DNA of 64,000 bases. Source: Thermomonas sp. GTDB lineage: Bacteria > Pseudomonadota > Gammaproteobacteria > Xanthomonadales > Xanthomonadaceae. The stretch is from contig NZ_JAMQHN010000114.1 of assembly GCF_025993755.1 (NCBI RefSeq), positions 1 to 64,000 on the forward strand, given 5' to 3'. Both the position numbers and the translations under genes were made by a program. This document shows, in pieces, positions 46,112 through 55,781 of the stretch (the first letter of the stretch is position 1; each line of letters begins with the position of its first letter). Under the pieces are notes generated by a model. It worked only from the letters and a program-made list of their open reading frames with translations. It searched no databases and was not told where the DNA came from.

Positions 46112-47205
46112 AGCATTTCCCCCGGCTGCACGACAGCTATATCGCCCGCGCCATCATCTCCAGCGTGCTGCTGGCCTGGGGCGTGCTGCTCGGGCTCGAA
46201 GTGGTGCTGTCCTTCGCCGACGACCTGAGCAACATCGGCAGGGGTTCCTACACGATCAACCACGCCATCGCGGTGGCCGGGCTGTACCTGCCGGGCAACG
46301 CCTATGACTTGTTCCCCACCGCCGCCGTCATCGGCTCCCTGCTGGGCCTGGGCGAACTGGCCGCGACCTCGGAACTGACCGCGCTGCGTGCGCTGGGCCT
46401 GTCGCGCCGCCGGATCGGGCTGTCGGTCCTGCTGGTGCTGTCGGCTTTCACCGCCCTGATGGTGGTCAATGGCGAAACCCTCTCACCCTGGGCCAGCGAA
46501 CGCGCGCAGGCCATCCGCTCGATCCGCCACAGCGACATGGTGGTTTCACGCTACGACGGTCTGTGGGCGCGCGAGGGCGGGATGTTCCTGAGCGCGCGCG
46601 GCGGCGAGCAGAAGCAGCGCGGCGCCGACAGCTGGCTGGAACTGCACGGCGTGCGTTTGTTCGAATTCGCCGAAGACGGCCGGCTGCTTTCGATCGCCAA
46701 CGCGCGCGTCGCAGAGCACCACGGCAATCACTGGACCTTGCACGACGTCGAACGTACCCGCTTCGGCGCCCGCTCGGTGCAGCGCAGCAAAGTCGCCACC
46801 GAGCGCTGGGATTCGACCCTGAGCGAATCGGTGCTGGCCGCCAGCGTCACCCGGCCCGGCAACATGGCCAGCTCGCAATTGCGCACCAGCATCGACTACC
46901 GCCAACGCAACGGCCTCGATGCCAGCAACTACGAGCGGGTGTACTGGGGGCGCTGGTTCTATCCCTTGAACGTTCTCACGCTGTGCCTCGCCGCCGCGCC
47001 ATTCGCCTTCGGATCCTTGCGCAGCGGCGGCTACGGCAAGCGCGTCTTCATCGGCATCGTCTTTGCGCTGGGCTTCTGGCTGCTGCAGCAGATAACGACC
47101 AAGCTTGCCGGCATCTACCGCTTCGATTTCCGGATCGCCTACGCGGTGCCGCCGCTGATCATGCTGGTGGTGTCGTGGATGGTGTTCCGGCGCCGCAGCG
47201 GCTGA
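46108..47205 (+). CDS. lptG: LPS export permease LptG
   Basis: LptG (365 residues), partner of LptF, with the same six-helix plus jellyroll layout. ELAATSELTALRALGLSRRR is the coupling helix that contacts LptB. Its ATG overlaps the lptF stop. It converges with the RDD-domain gene over 33 nt. Confidence 0.95.
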   Translation: MKHFPRLHDSYIARAIISSVLLAWGVLLGLEVVLSFADDLSNIGRGSYTINHAIAVAGLYLPGNAYDLFPTAAVIGSLLGLGELAATSELTALRALGLSRRRIGLSVLLVLSAFTALMVVNGETLSPWASERAQAIRSIRHSDMVVSRYDGLWAREGGMFLSARGGEQKQRGADSWLELHGVRLFEFAEDGRLLSIANARVAEHHGNHWTLHDVERTRFGARSVQRSKVATERWDSTLSESVLAASVTRPGNMASSQLRTSIDYRQRNGLDASNYERVYWGRWFYPLNVLTLCLAAAPFAFGSLRSGGYGKRVFIGIVFALGFWLLQQITTKLAGIYRFDFRIAYAVPPLIMLVVSWMVFRRRSG

Positions 47206-47238
47206 AGCAGACGGATTCCGGTTCCCGGCAGCATCGAT

Positions 47239-47697
47239 TCAATCGGCCCCGCCTTCAGCCGCCTGCCCGCGCACGGCCTTGGGCAGGCGGATCAGGCGCG
47301 TCGCGCTGGCGCGGTCGTGCCAGGTCAGCCGATCGCGGTCGAACCACGCCCACCAGAACCCCAGGCCGGCAGAGGCAAGAGACAGCAAGCCGACGCCGAA
47401 GCGCAGCCACAGGCGTCCGGTTCCTGGCACGCCGCCGTCGGCCGCAACCACCCGCAAACGCCATGGCCGCATGCCGATGGTCTGGCCGCCGCGCTTCCAG
47501 CTCAATGTCGCATACAGCCCGGCAATGGCGAGGAAGACGAGGAATTCCAGCGCGCCCATCCAGCCGCCGCGCACCGAGTCCCCGTGCGCGAGGGTGAACG
47601 CAGTCGCAGCCACGAACCACATCGCCAGCAGCGGGAAGAAATCGTACAGCAAAGCCAGCAGGCGCCAGCCCAGCAGGGTGGAGGGACGGTCGGACAT
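47239..47697 (-). CDS. RDD-family membrane protein
   Basis: A 152-residue protein with three to four membrane helices of the RDD family. The name-giving residues are visible: LGWRLLALLYDFFPLLAMW (Arg, Asp) near residue 10 and WFDRDRLTWHDRASATRLI (Asp-Arg) near the end, with QTIGMRPWRLRVV between. The function is uncertain; some members help ion balance. It converges on lptG. A 152-nt gap to xerD contains CCTTTTTTCA...TGAAAAAGG, a T-rich imperfect inverted repeat (47739-47764). Confidence 0.85.
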   Translation of the reverse strand: MSDRPSTLLGWRLLALLYDFFPLLAMWFVAATAFTLAHGDSVRGGWMGALEFLVFLAIAGLYATLSWKRGGQTIGMRPWRLRVVAADGGVPGTGRLWLRFGVGLLSLASAGLGFWWAWFDRDRLTWHDRASATRLIRLPKAVRGQAAEGGAD

Positions 47698-47738
47698 GGC
47701 GACAGGATACAGAGCCCTTCATCCGGTACCTGTCGCCA

Positions 47739-47764
47739 CCTTTTTTCAGAAAGCGTGAAAAAGG
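47739..47764. repeat. T/A-rich imperfect inverted repeat between RDD gene and xerD
   Basis: CCTTTTTTCA, a 7-nt loop, then TGAAAAAGG form a stem of about 9 bp with one bulge. It sits in the divergent RDD/xerD gap. It may be a binding site or an AT-rich melting region; function unknown. Confidence 0.35.
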
Positions 47765-47849
47765 CCGCTGCTCGCGGATCTTCCAGTGACGCCGATTTGA
47801 TCGACCTTGCCCTCACGTAGGGCGGCAAGGGGTGCTCTATTCTTGCTGT

Positions 47850-48803
47850 ATGTCCACCGTTGCCGAGCGCCGCCGCCTGTTTACCGATCTGCCACCACTG
47901 GAGCCGGCAGACGCCGACGCGATCGAGCGGTTTCTGGATGCGCTCTGGGCCGAACGCGGTCTGGCCAAGGCCACGCTGACGGCCTATCGCACCGATCTGG
48001 AGCAGCTTGCGCGCTGGCTGCGTCAGGCGCGCGGACGGGCGCTGGCCGCGGCCGGACGCGAGGATCTGTTCGAATACCTCGCCCTGCGCGCCCGCGCCGG
48101 CTACAGCCCGCGCAGCGGCGCACGCCTGCTGGCCAGCCTGCATGCGTTCTACGGCCGAACGGTGCGCACCGGTCTGCGCAGCGACGATCCGGCGGCGCTT
48201 CTGCAGGCCCCGAAGCTGCCGCGGCTGCTGCCCAGGGCGCTGTCCGAGGCGCAGGTGGCCGCGCTGCTGGAAGCCCCCGACTGCGCCGATCCGCTCGGTC
48301 AGCGCGACCGCACCATGCTCGAACTGATGTACGCGGCCGGACTGCGGGTCAGCGAACTGGTCAACCTGCCCGCCACCGCGCTCAACCTGCGCCAGGGTGC
48401 GCTGCGTGTCACCGGCAAGGGCGGGAAGGAGCGGCTGGTGCCGCTGGGCGACGAGTCGCGGCATTGGCTGGAGCGCTATCTGCACGAAGCCCGACCGCCG
48501 CTGATCGGAAGCAGCCCGGACGTCGGCGCGCTGTTCGTCGCGCCGGGCGGCGGCGCGCTCAGCCGGCAGGCCTTCTGGACGCTGGTCAAGCGCTACGCGG
48601 CCGCCGCCGGGATCGAACCGGCGCGGATCAGCCCGCATGGGCTGCGCCACAGTTTCGCGACCCATCTGCTCAACCACGGCGCCGATCTGCGTTCGCTGCA
48701 GATGCTGCTGGGGCACGAATCGCTTTCGACCACCCAGATCTACACCCTGGTCGCCCGCGACCGCCTGCGCAACCTGCACGCCCTGCACCATCCCCGCGCC
48801 TGA
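47850..48803 (+). CDS. xerD: site-specific tyrosine recombinase XerD
   Basis: XerD (317 residues) resolves chromosome dimers with XerC at dif. The N-terminal SAM-like core-binding domain (residues about 15-105) is followed by the catalytic domain with the full set: Arg in AGLRVSEL (about 166), Lys in GKGGKERLVPL (about 190), HxxR in HGLRHSFATHLL (about 263-266), His in LGHESLS (about 289) and nucleophile Tyr in TTQIYT (about 298). Start ATG 47850-47852 follows the family N terminus. It is followed by dsbC, the E. coli order. Confidence 0.95.
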   Translation: MSTVAERRRLFTDLPPLEPADADAIERFLDALWAERGLAKATLTAYRTDLEQLARWLRQARGRALAAAGREDLFEYLALRARAGYSPRSGARLLASLHAFYGRTVRTGLRSDDPAALLQAPKLPRLLPRALSEAQVAALLEAPDCADPLGQRDRTMLELMYAAGLRVSELVNLPATALNLRQGALRVTGKGGKERLVPLGDESRHWLERYLHEARPPLIGSSPDVGALFVAPGGGALSRQAFWTLVKRYAAAAGIEPARISPHGLRHSFATHLLNHGADLRSLQMLLGHESLSTTQIYTLVARDRLRNLHALHHPRA

Positions 48804-48918
48804 ACGCACCGCCGCATTGCGCGACGACCGTCACGCGGACGCCTGCGGAACGTGGGAAAATGCCGAACCTTTATTCTCGGGCACAAGCCCGGCAGCCGGC
48901 TTTGCCCGCGGAGTTTCG

Positions 48919-49737
48919 ATGAAGCAGTTCGTCCTGACCCTCCTGATCCTGCTCAGCACCAGCCTGTCGGCCTGCGCCCAACCGGCCGCAGCGCCCACCG
49001 CCGGCACCGCGCCCGTGGCCGAAGCCGCGGCAACGCCGGGCGAAACCGCCTATGCGGCGGGCACGCCCGAGGCCCGCGCCCGGGAAGCGCTGCGCAAGCT
49101 GGATCCGCGGATCGTCGTCGAGCGGATCGGCCCTGCGCCGCTGCCGGGCTTCCGCGAAGTGATCGCCGCCGGACAGGTGGTCTACGTCAGCGACGACGGC
49201 AAGTACATGTTCTCCGGCGGCCTGCTGGATCTGTCCAATCGCTCGAACCTGAGCGAGGCGGCAATGGCCGGGGTGCGCAAATCGATCCTCGCCACCTTGC
49301 CGCAGTCGGACCGGATCGTGTTCGCGCCCAACGGCCCCGCACGCTACACCGTGGTGGTGCTGACCGACATCGAATGCGGGTTCTGCCGCAAGTTCCATTC
49401 CGACATCGCCAAGTACACCGCGCTGGGGATCCGCGTGGAATACCTCGCCTTCCCGCGCGCCGGGCTGGGCAGCGACGACTACCGCAAGATGGTGGCGGTC
49501 TGGTGCGCACCGAACCGGCAGCAGGCGTTGACCGACGCCAAGAACGACCGTCCGGTGCCGATGACCGCCTGTGCCCGCACGCCGGTGGACATGCAGTACC
49601 GGGCCGGCCAGCGGATGGGTCTGGAGGGCACGCCGATGATCCTGACCGCCGACGGCAAGCTGCTGGGCGGCTACTCCTCGCCGCAGGATCTGTTGCGGCG
49701 GCTGCAGGCCGTCCAGGGCGAAGCCGCGGCCGGATGA
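48919..49737 (+). CDS. dsbC: DsbC-type disulfide isomerase with lipobox
   Basis: A 272-residue protein disulfide isomerase of the DsbC/DsbG family. The active site is CGFC (Cys153-Cys156) and the cis-proline loop is EGTPMI. The N-terminal dimerisation domain is present (VYVSDDGKYMFSGGLL). The leader ends LSAC (Cys19), a full lipobox with Ala at +2, followed by an Ala/Pro/Thr-rich linker, so it is predicted to be membrane-anchored rather than free in the periplasm as E. coli DsbC is. It overlaps cdd by 4 nt. Confidence 0.93.
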   Translation: MKQFVLTLLILLSTSLSACAQPAAAPTAGTAPVAEAAATPGETAYAAGTPEARAREALRKLDPRIVVERIGPAPLPGFREVIAAGQVVYVSDDGKYMFSGGLLDLSNRSNLSEAAMAGVRKSILATLPQSDRIVFAPNGPARYTVVVLTDIECGFCRKFHSDIAKYTALGIRVEYLAFPRAGLGSDDYRKMVAVWCAPNRQQALTDAKNDRPVPMTACARTPVDMQYRAGQRMGLEGTPMILTADGKLLGGYSSPQDLLRRLQAVQGEAAAG

Positions 49738-50156
49738 CCACGGACCCCGCCGCCATGGACGCGCTGCACGCGCGGGCGATCGACGTGGCCCGACAGGCCT
49801 ACGCGCCCTACTCGCAACTGCGCGTGGGCGCGGCGCTGCGTTCGACCAGCGGCACGGTGTACACCGGCTGCAACGTCGAAAACGCCTCGTTTTCGATCGG
49901 CGGCTGCGCCGAACGCGCGGCGATCGCGGCCGCGGTACAGGCCGAAGGCAGCGCATTCCGGCTTGCCGCCATCGCGGTTGCCGCGTTTGCGCAGGACGGC
50001 AGCGAACTGCCGATCACGCCCTGCGGCGCCTGCCGGCAGGCGCTGGTGGAATTCGGGCCGGAAGCGCGCGTGGGTTTCCGCCAGCCGGACGGCGCGTGGC
50101 TCGATGTCAGCGCCGACGCACTGCTGCCCTACCGGTTCGCGTTCCCCCGGCAATAA
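49734..50156 (+). CDS. cdd: cytidine deaminase
   Basis: A 140-residue homotetrameric-type cytidine/deoxycytidine deaminase for pyrimidine salvage. Zinc ligands are Cys in GGCAERAAI (about residue 58, with the catalytic Glu) and the PCGACRQ pair near residue 96. Its ATG overlaps the dsbC stop. It faces deoA, the next step of deoxynucleoside breakdown, with 6 nt between stop codons. Confidence 0.96.
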   Translation: MTTDPAAMDALHARAIDVARQAYAPYSQLRVGAALRSTSGTVYTGCNVENASFSIGGCAERAAIAAAVQAEGSAFRLAAIAVAAFAQDGSELPITPCGACRQALVEFGPEARVGFRQPDGAWLDVSADALLPYRFAFPRQ

Positions 50157-50162
50157 ACCGGG

Positions 50163-51482
50163 TCAGCCATCCAGCCATTCGTACAGCGGCACGGATGCCG
50201 GCGGCGCTACGCCCAGGGTGAACGCCGCCCGCACCTGCTCGGCCGCGCGCTCGGCAGCGGACGGGGTGCGCGCGTGGATCACGGCCAATGGTTCCCCAGC
50301 GGCAATGCGTTGCCCGCGCTCGGCGACCTGCGCCAGACCCACGGCGTGGTCGATTCTTTCGTCCGGGCGACGCCTGCCGCCACCCAGATCGATCACGCAC
50401 TCGCCCAGCCCGCGCACGTCGACGGCCTGCACGAACCCTTCCCGCAACGACGCAACCGCCACCTGCTCGGGCGCCTGCGGCAGGTGCCAGGCCGGATCGT
50501 CCAGAAGATCGGACGGGCCGCCAAGCTCGGCCACCATGCGCTCGAAGCGCTCGGCCGCCGCGCCGCTGGAAAGCGCGCGCTCCAGCTTCCCGTGCGCGTC
50601 GGCATCGTCCGCGGCCAGGCCGCCCAGCACCAGCATCCGCGCCGACTCCGCCAGCACCAGCGCGCGCAGGCGCGGGCAGACCGGGGCGCCGACCAGCAGG
50701 CCGATGTTTGCGCGCACCTCCAGCGCATTGCCGGCTTCGCGCCCGAGCACCTGCCCCATGTCCGACAGCAGCGCCGACAGCCGCAGCCCGCTGGCGTTGG
50801 CCACCGCCCGCATCGCCGTGGCGAGCGCGCGCGCATCGGCGGGGTCCGGCGTCTGCGCGCCGTTGCCGACCTTGATGTCGAGCACCAGCGCCTGCGCGCC
50901 GCCGGCGAGCTTCTTCGACAGGATCGACGCCACGATCAGCGCCTGCACATCGACCGTGGCCGTGACGTCGCGCACGGCATAGAGACGACGGTCGGCCGGC
51001 GCCAGGTCGTCGGTCTGGCCAATGATCGCGCAGCCCACGTCGGCGACCACCCGGCGCATGCGCTCGGGCGTCGGGTAGGCGTCGTAGCCGGGAAGGCTCT
51101 CCAGCTTGTCGAGGGTGCCGCCGGTGTGCCCCAGTCCGCGCCCGGACAGCATCGGCACATAGCCGCCGCAGGCGGCCACCAGCGGCGCCAGCGCGAGGCT
51201 CACGCCATCGCCGACCCCGCCGGTCGAATGCTTGTCCAGCGCCGGACCGGGCAGATCGCTCCAATCGAGGCTGCGGCCGGAGTCGCGCAATGCCAGGGTG
51301 AAATCACCGCATTCCTGCGCGTCCATTCCATGCAGCGCCACCGCCATCGCGAACGCGCCCACCTGCCCTTCGCTCCAGCGCCCGCTGCCGATGCCCTGCG
51401 CAATTTCGTGCAGTTGCCCGGCGGACAGCCGCCCGCCTTCGCGCTTGGCGCGCAGCAGCGCGGTGGCGGGCCAGTTCGCCAC
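50163..51482 (-). CDS. deoA: thymidine phosphorylase
   Basis: DoA-type pyrimidine nucleoside phosphorylase (439 residues) cleaving thymidine to thymine and deoxyribose-1-phosphate. The signature SGRGLGHTGGTLDKLESLPG is clear near residue 117, and the phosphate loop DKHSTGGVGD lies near residue 85. The start is GTG 51480-51482, one base shared with the glmS stop, so translation is coupled to glmS. Confidence 0.96.
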   Translation of the reverse strand: MANWPATALLRAKREGGRLSAGQLHEIAQGIGSGRWSEGQVGAFAMAVALHGMDAQECGDFTLALRDSGRSLDWSDLPGPALDKHSTGGVGDGVSLALAPLVAACGGYVPMLSGRGLGHTGGTLDKLESLPGYDAYPTPERMRRVVADVGCAIIGQTDDLAPADRRLYAVRDVTATVDVQALIVASILSKKLAGGAQALVLDIKVGNGAQTPDPADARALATAMRAVANASGLRLSALLSDMGQVLGREAGNALEVRANIGLLVGAPVCPRLRALVLAESARMLVLGGLAADDADAHGKLERALSSGAAAERFERMVAELGGPSDLLDDPAWHLPQAPEQVAVASLREGFVQAVDVRGLGECVIDLGGGRRRPDERIDHAVGLAQVAERGQRIAAGEPLAVIHARTPSAAERAAEQVRAAFTLGVAPPASVPLYEWLDG

Positions 51483-53314
51483 TATTCCACCGTCACCGAT
51501 TTGGCCAGGTTGCGCGGCTTGTCGACGTCGGTGCCGCGCGCCAGCGCGACGTGGTAGGCCAGCAGCTGGACCGGGATCGCGTGCACGATCGGCGAGAGCA
51601 TGCCGCCGTGGCGCGGGGTGCGGATCACGTGCACGCCTTCGGAATCGCCGAAGCGGCTGTCGGCGTCGGTGAACACGAACATCTGGCCGCCGCGCGCGCG
51701 CACTTCCTGGATGTTGGACTTCACCTTTTCCAGCAGGGCATCGTCCGGGGCGATGACGACCACCGGCATCGCCGCATCCACCAGCGCCAGCGGACCGTGC
51801 TTGAGCTCGCCGGCCGGATAACCTTCGGCGTGGATGTAGGAGATTTCCTTGAGCTTGAGCGCACCTTCCAGCGCAATCGGGTAGTGCACGCCGCGGCCGA
51901 GGAACAGCGCGTGCTGGCGCGGGGCGAAGCTGCCCGCCCAGGCCGCGATCTGCGGCTCCAGATTGAGCGCGTGCTGCACGCTGCCGGGAAGATGGCGCAG
52001 CTCGTCGATCAGCGCCGCTTCCCGGCCCGCGTCCAGTCGCCCGCGCAGCCGCGCAAGCACACCGGCGAGCGCGAACAGCGCCACCAGCTGGGTGGTGAAC
52101 GCCTTGGTCGAGGCCACCCCGATCTCGGCCCCGGCGCGGGTGTGGAACACCAGCCGGCTGGCCCGCGGAATCGCGCTTTCCGGCACGTTGCAGATCGACA
52201 GTGTCCGTTCCTGCCCCAGCGATTTGGCGTACTTGAGGGCCTCCATCGTGTCCAGCGTTTCGCCCGACTGCGAGATGGTGACAATCAGCTGGCGCGGATC
52301 GGCCACCACCTTGCGGTAGCGGAACTCGCTGGCGATATCGACGGCGCAGGGGATGCCGGCCAGTTCCTCGATCCAGTAGCGTGCGATCAGGCCGGCGTAG
52401 TAGCTGGTGCCGCAGGCAAGGATCTGCACCGAGTCGCTATCCGCCAGCAGCGCCGCGGCATCGGCGCCAAACAACGCCGGGTCGAATCCGTCGACAGCCG
52501 CGATGCCTTCCAGCGTGTCGGCAATCGCGCGCGGCTGCTCGTGGATCTCCTTCTGCATGAAGTGGCTGTAGGGGCCGAGCTCCAGCGAGGCCAGCGAGAC
52601 GTCGGAGAGGTGGACTTCGCGTTCCACCGGCACGCCGTCGGCATTGAACACGCGCACCGCCTTGCGGGTCAGCTCGGCGGTATCGCCTTCTTCGAGGAAG
52701 ATCACCCGGCGGGTGGCCGAGACGATCGCCGAGACGTCCGAGGCGACGAAGTTCTCGTCCTCGCCCAGCCCGACCAGCAGCGGGCAGCCGACCCGCGCCG
52801 CCACCAGCGTGTCGGGGTCGCGCTTGTCGATCACCGCCAGCGCGTAGGCGCCGTGCAGTTCCTTCACCGCCGCCTGCAGCGCTTCCAGCAGGGTTCTGCC
52901 CTGCGCGCGATGGTGGTGGATCAGGTGGGCGACGACTTCGGTGTCGGTCTGCGACTCGAACACGTAGCCCAGCGCCTGCAGCCGCTGCCGCTGCGCCTCG
53001 TGGTTCTCGATGATGCCGTTGTGCACCAGCGCCAGTTCGCCGTGGCTGATGTGCGGATGCGCGTTGCACTCGGTGACGCCGCCGTGGGTGGCCCAGCGGG
53101 TGTGGCCTATGCCGAGCCGGGCGTGGAAATCCTCGGCCCGCGCCGCGGCCTCCATTTCCGCCACCCTTCCGGTGCGGCGCACGCGGCGGACGCCGTCGCT
53201 TTCCACCACGGCGATTCCGGCCGAGTCGTAGCCCCGGTATTCCAGCCGCTTCAAGCCATCGACCAGCAGCGGCACCACGTCACGCTGGGCGATGGCTCCG
53301 ACGATTCCGCACAT
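51482..53314 (-). CDS. glmS: glucosamine-6-phosphate synthase
   Basis: GlmS (610 residues) makes glucosamine-6-phosphate from fructose-6-phosphate and glutamine, the first step to UDP-GlcNAc. The Cys nucleophile follows Met (MCGIVG), beginning the amidotransferase domain. Two sugar-isomerase domains contain CGTSYYAG (near residue 302) and [18 protein letters not shown] (near 475). ATG 53312-53314 must be the start because Cys2 is catalytic. No glmS ribozyme-like structure is visible. The 159-nt gap upstream holds the sigma-54 promoter for the opposite operon. Confidence 0.98.
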   Translation of the reverse strand: MCGIVGAIAQRDVVPLLVDGLKRLEYRGYDSAGIAVVESDGVRRVRRTGRVAEMEAAARAEDFHARLGIGHTRWATHGGVTECNAHPHISHGELALVHNGIIENHEAQRQRLQALGYVFESQTDTEVVAHLIHHHRAQGRTLLEALQAAVKELHGAYALAVIDKRDPDTLVAARVGCPLLVGLGEDENFVASDVSAIVSATRRVIFLEEGDTAELTRKAVRVFNADGVPVEREVHLSDVSLASLELGPYSHFMQKEIHEQPRAIADTLEGIAAVDGFDPALFGADAAALLADSDSVQILACGTSYYAGLIARYWIEELAGIPCAVDIASEFRYRKVVADPRQLIVTISQSGETLDTMEALKYAKSLGQERTLSICNVPESAIPRASRLVFHTRAGAEIGVASTKAFTTQLVALFALAGVLARLRGRLDAGREAALIDELRHLPGSVQHALNLEPQIAAWAGSFAPRQHALFLGRGVHYPIALEGALKLKEISYIHAEGYPAGELKHGPLALVDAAMPVVVIAPDDALLEKVKSNIQEVRARGGQMFVFTDADSRFGDSEGVHVIRTPRHGGMLSPIVHAIPVQLLAYHVALARGTDVDKPRNLAKSVTVE

Positions 53315-53408
53315 GCGAACTCCGCTTGAAAACGCAGGCGGCAAGTGTAGCCGGTGCCATGTTCGCAGCGTCCGGGTGTCCGCATGCACACCGCGACCGG
53401 ACAGGCGC

Positions 53409-53436
53409 ATTGAAAATAATATTTCGATATTTCAAT
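53409..53436. repeat. AT-rich inverted and direct repeats upstream of the export operon
   Basis: ATTGAAA (53409-53415) and TTTCAAT (53430-53436) form a 7-bp inverted repeat. Within it ATATTTC occurs twice (53419-53425, 53427-53433). The site ends only 10 nt before the -24 box of the sigma-54 promoter. It may bind the NtrC-type regulator or IHF. The region is clearly AT-rich against its surroundings. Confidence 0.4.
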
Positions 53437-53446
53437 GACTTGAGAT

Positions 53447-53461
53447 TGGCACGCGACTTGC
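53447..53461 (+). promoter_or_regulatory. sigma-54 promoter of the export operon
   Basis: TGGCAC (53447-53452), 5 nt, TTGC (53458-53461), matching the -24/-12 consensus TGGCAC-N5-TTGC exactly. The predicted start (about 12 nt after the -12 C) falls at about 53473, next to the operon's first ATG (53474). A sigma-54 activator and its sensor kinase are encoded at the end of the same operon. Confidence 0.85.
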
Positions 53462-53473
53462 TTTTGTCAAGGC

Positions 53474-54787
53474 ATGGACACGACGCCCCTTCCTCCGAAG
53501 CGCGAACCCGGCCACGGCATCCGCGACACCGCCGCGCAGGACCAGCGGCTGACCACCCCGCGCCACCGGGCGCGGCGCTGGCTGCTTCCGGGCGCGGCCG
53601 CAATCGGCGTACTGGCATTGGCCGGCTGGGTCGCCAGTGGCTGGCTGTCGGGCCAGCACTCCTACGACAGTGCCCAGCTGCGCATCGCCACCGTCACCCG
53701 CGGCGACCTGGTGCGCGATCTCAGCGCCGAAGGGCGCGTGATCGCGTCCAACAGCCCGACGCTGTACGCGATCGCACCCGGCATCGTCACCCTGAACGTG
53801 GTCGCGGGCGACGCGGTGAAACAGGGCCAGGCGCTGGCGGTGATCGACAGCCCGGAACTGCGCAGCCGATTGGTGCAGGAAGAATCCACCCTCGCCAGCC
53901 TCGAAGCCGAGGCCGGCCGCGCCCAGCTGGACGCGCAGATCGCGCGCTCCAATGCCCAGCGCGCACTGGACCAGGCGCAGATCGACCGCACCGCCGCCCA
54001 GCGCGACCTCGAACGCTATCAGCGCGCGTACGCGGGCGGTGCCGTGGCCCAGAACGATCTGGCGCGCGCGCAGGACCAGCTGAAGAAGGCCGACATCGGG
54101 CTGGCGGCCGCCCGCCGCGATGCCCGCCTGCAGAGTGCCGGCGCCGGGCTCGATGCGCGCAACAAGATGCTGCAAGCGCAACGCCAGCGCGCGGTGGTCG
54201 AGGAAGCGCGGCGCCAGGTCGAGGCATTGACGCTGCGCGCCCCGTTCGACGGCCAGGTCGGTCAGGTCCAGGTCCCGCAGGGCACCAGTGTCGCCGCCAA
54301 CGGCCCGGTGCTCAGCGTCGTGGACCTGGGCAAGTTCGAGGTCGAAATCAAGGTGCCGGAAAGCTTCGCTCGAGATCTCGGCCTCGGCATGCCGGCGCAG
54401 ATCTCCGCCAACAACGCGCAATACGCCGGCGAGATCGCCGCGGTGTCGCCGGAAGTCGTGAACGGCGAGGTGACGGCCCGCGTGCGTTTCGCCCAAGGCA
54501 AGCAGCCGCCCGGTCTGCGCCAGAACCAGCGCCTGACCGTGCGCATCGTGATGGACACCCGTCGCAACGTGCTGATGGTGGAGCGCGGCACGTTCCTCGA
54601 TCAGGGCGGCGGCCATTTCGCCTACGTCGTCGATGGGCATGTCGCCGTGCGCCGCCCGATCTCCACCGGTGCCAGCAGCATGGCCAGCGTCGAAATTCTC
54701 TCCGGGCTGAAGGCCGGCGACCGCATCGTGGTCTCCGGCAGCGATCAGTTCGACAACGCGGACCAGGTCCGCATCACCGGCAACTGA
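53474..54787 (+). CDS. periplasmic adaptor of ABC export system (MacA/HlyD-like)
   Basis: A 437-residue membrane-fusion protein. A cytoplasmic N-terminal tail (residues 1-36, basic) precedes one membrane helix (about 38-58) and the adaptor domains: lipoyl halves (GVIASN-like ASNSPTLYAIAPGIVTLNV and LRAPFDGQVGQVQVPQG), a long coiled-coil hairpin (about 120-245, Gln/Arg/Ala-rich), and a beta-barrel (EVEIKVPESFARDLGLGMPA). It connects an ABC permease to an outer-membrane channel, but no TolC gene is in the window. The ATG lies at or one base from the predicted start of transcription, so the message may be leaderless. It is followed by the small ORF at 54800. Confidence 0.9.
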   Translation: MDTTPLPPKREPGHGIRDTAAQDQRLTTPRHRARRWLLPGAAAIGVLALAGWVASGWLSGQHSYDSAQLRIATVTRGDLVRDLSAEGRVIASNSPTLYAIAPGIVTLNVVAGDAVKQGQALAVIDSPELRSRLVQEESTLASLEAEAGRAQLDAQIARSNAQRALDQAQIDRTAAQRDLERYQRAYAGGAVAQNDLARAQDQLKKADIGLAAARRDARLQSAGAGLDARNKMLQAQRQRAVVEEARRQVEALTLRAPFDGQVGQVQVPQGTSVAANGPVLSVVDLGKFEVEIKVPESFARDLGLGMPAQISANNAQYAGEIAAVSPEVVNGEVTARVRFAQGKQPPGLRQNQRLTVRIVMDTRRNVLMVERGTFLDQGGGHFAYVVDGHVAVRRPISTGASSMASVEILSGLKAGDRIVVSGSDQFDNADQVRITGN

Positions 54788-54799
54788 AGGAGCAACGCC

Positions 54800-54997
54800 A
54801 TGAACACGTTTCCCCTGTTTCCCCCGCGCTTTCGCTGGACTCCGGAGCAGCTCGCCGACGCGGTGCCGCTGCGACTGTCGCAGGTCGTCCGCTTCGATGC
54901 GCCACGCGTGCGTGCCGCCAACGCATCACGGCATGCCCGCCGCACCGATAGCTACCTTCCCGATGTCGGCTCACCGGGTCCATTCCGGATCTCCTGA
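54800..54997 (+). CDS. small unrecognised protein in the export operon
   Basis: A 65-residue frame starting 12 nt after the adaptor stop with AAGGAG 8 nt upstream of its ATG, and ending 48 nt before the ABC ATPase. N terminus FPLFPPRFRWTPEQLADAVP, then a basic Arg-rich middle and a Ser/Pro tail; no membrane helix or known motif. The spacing and ribosome site favour a real gene, but codon use alone cannot decide. It could be a regulatory peptide or a small accessory subunit. Confidence 0.45.
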   Translation: MNTFPLFPPRFRWTPEQLADAVPLRLSQVVRFDAPRVRAANASRHARRTDSYLPDVGSPGPFRIS

Positions 54998-55045
54998 GCC
55001 CGACCCGCGATCCCAACTTTCCCCACAAACCGCAAGGACCCCGCC

Positions 55046-55771
<726 letters not shown>

Positions 55772-55781
55772 GGACACCGCG

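Noticed and set aside
53315..53473. glmS ribozyme or riboswitch upstream of glmS
   Set aside because: That ribozyme is typical of Gram-positive bacteria, and no matching core is visible here.
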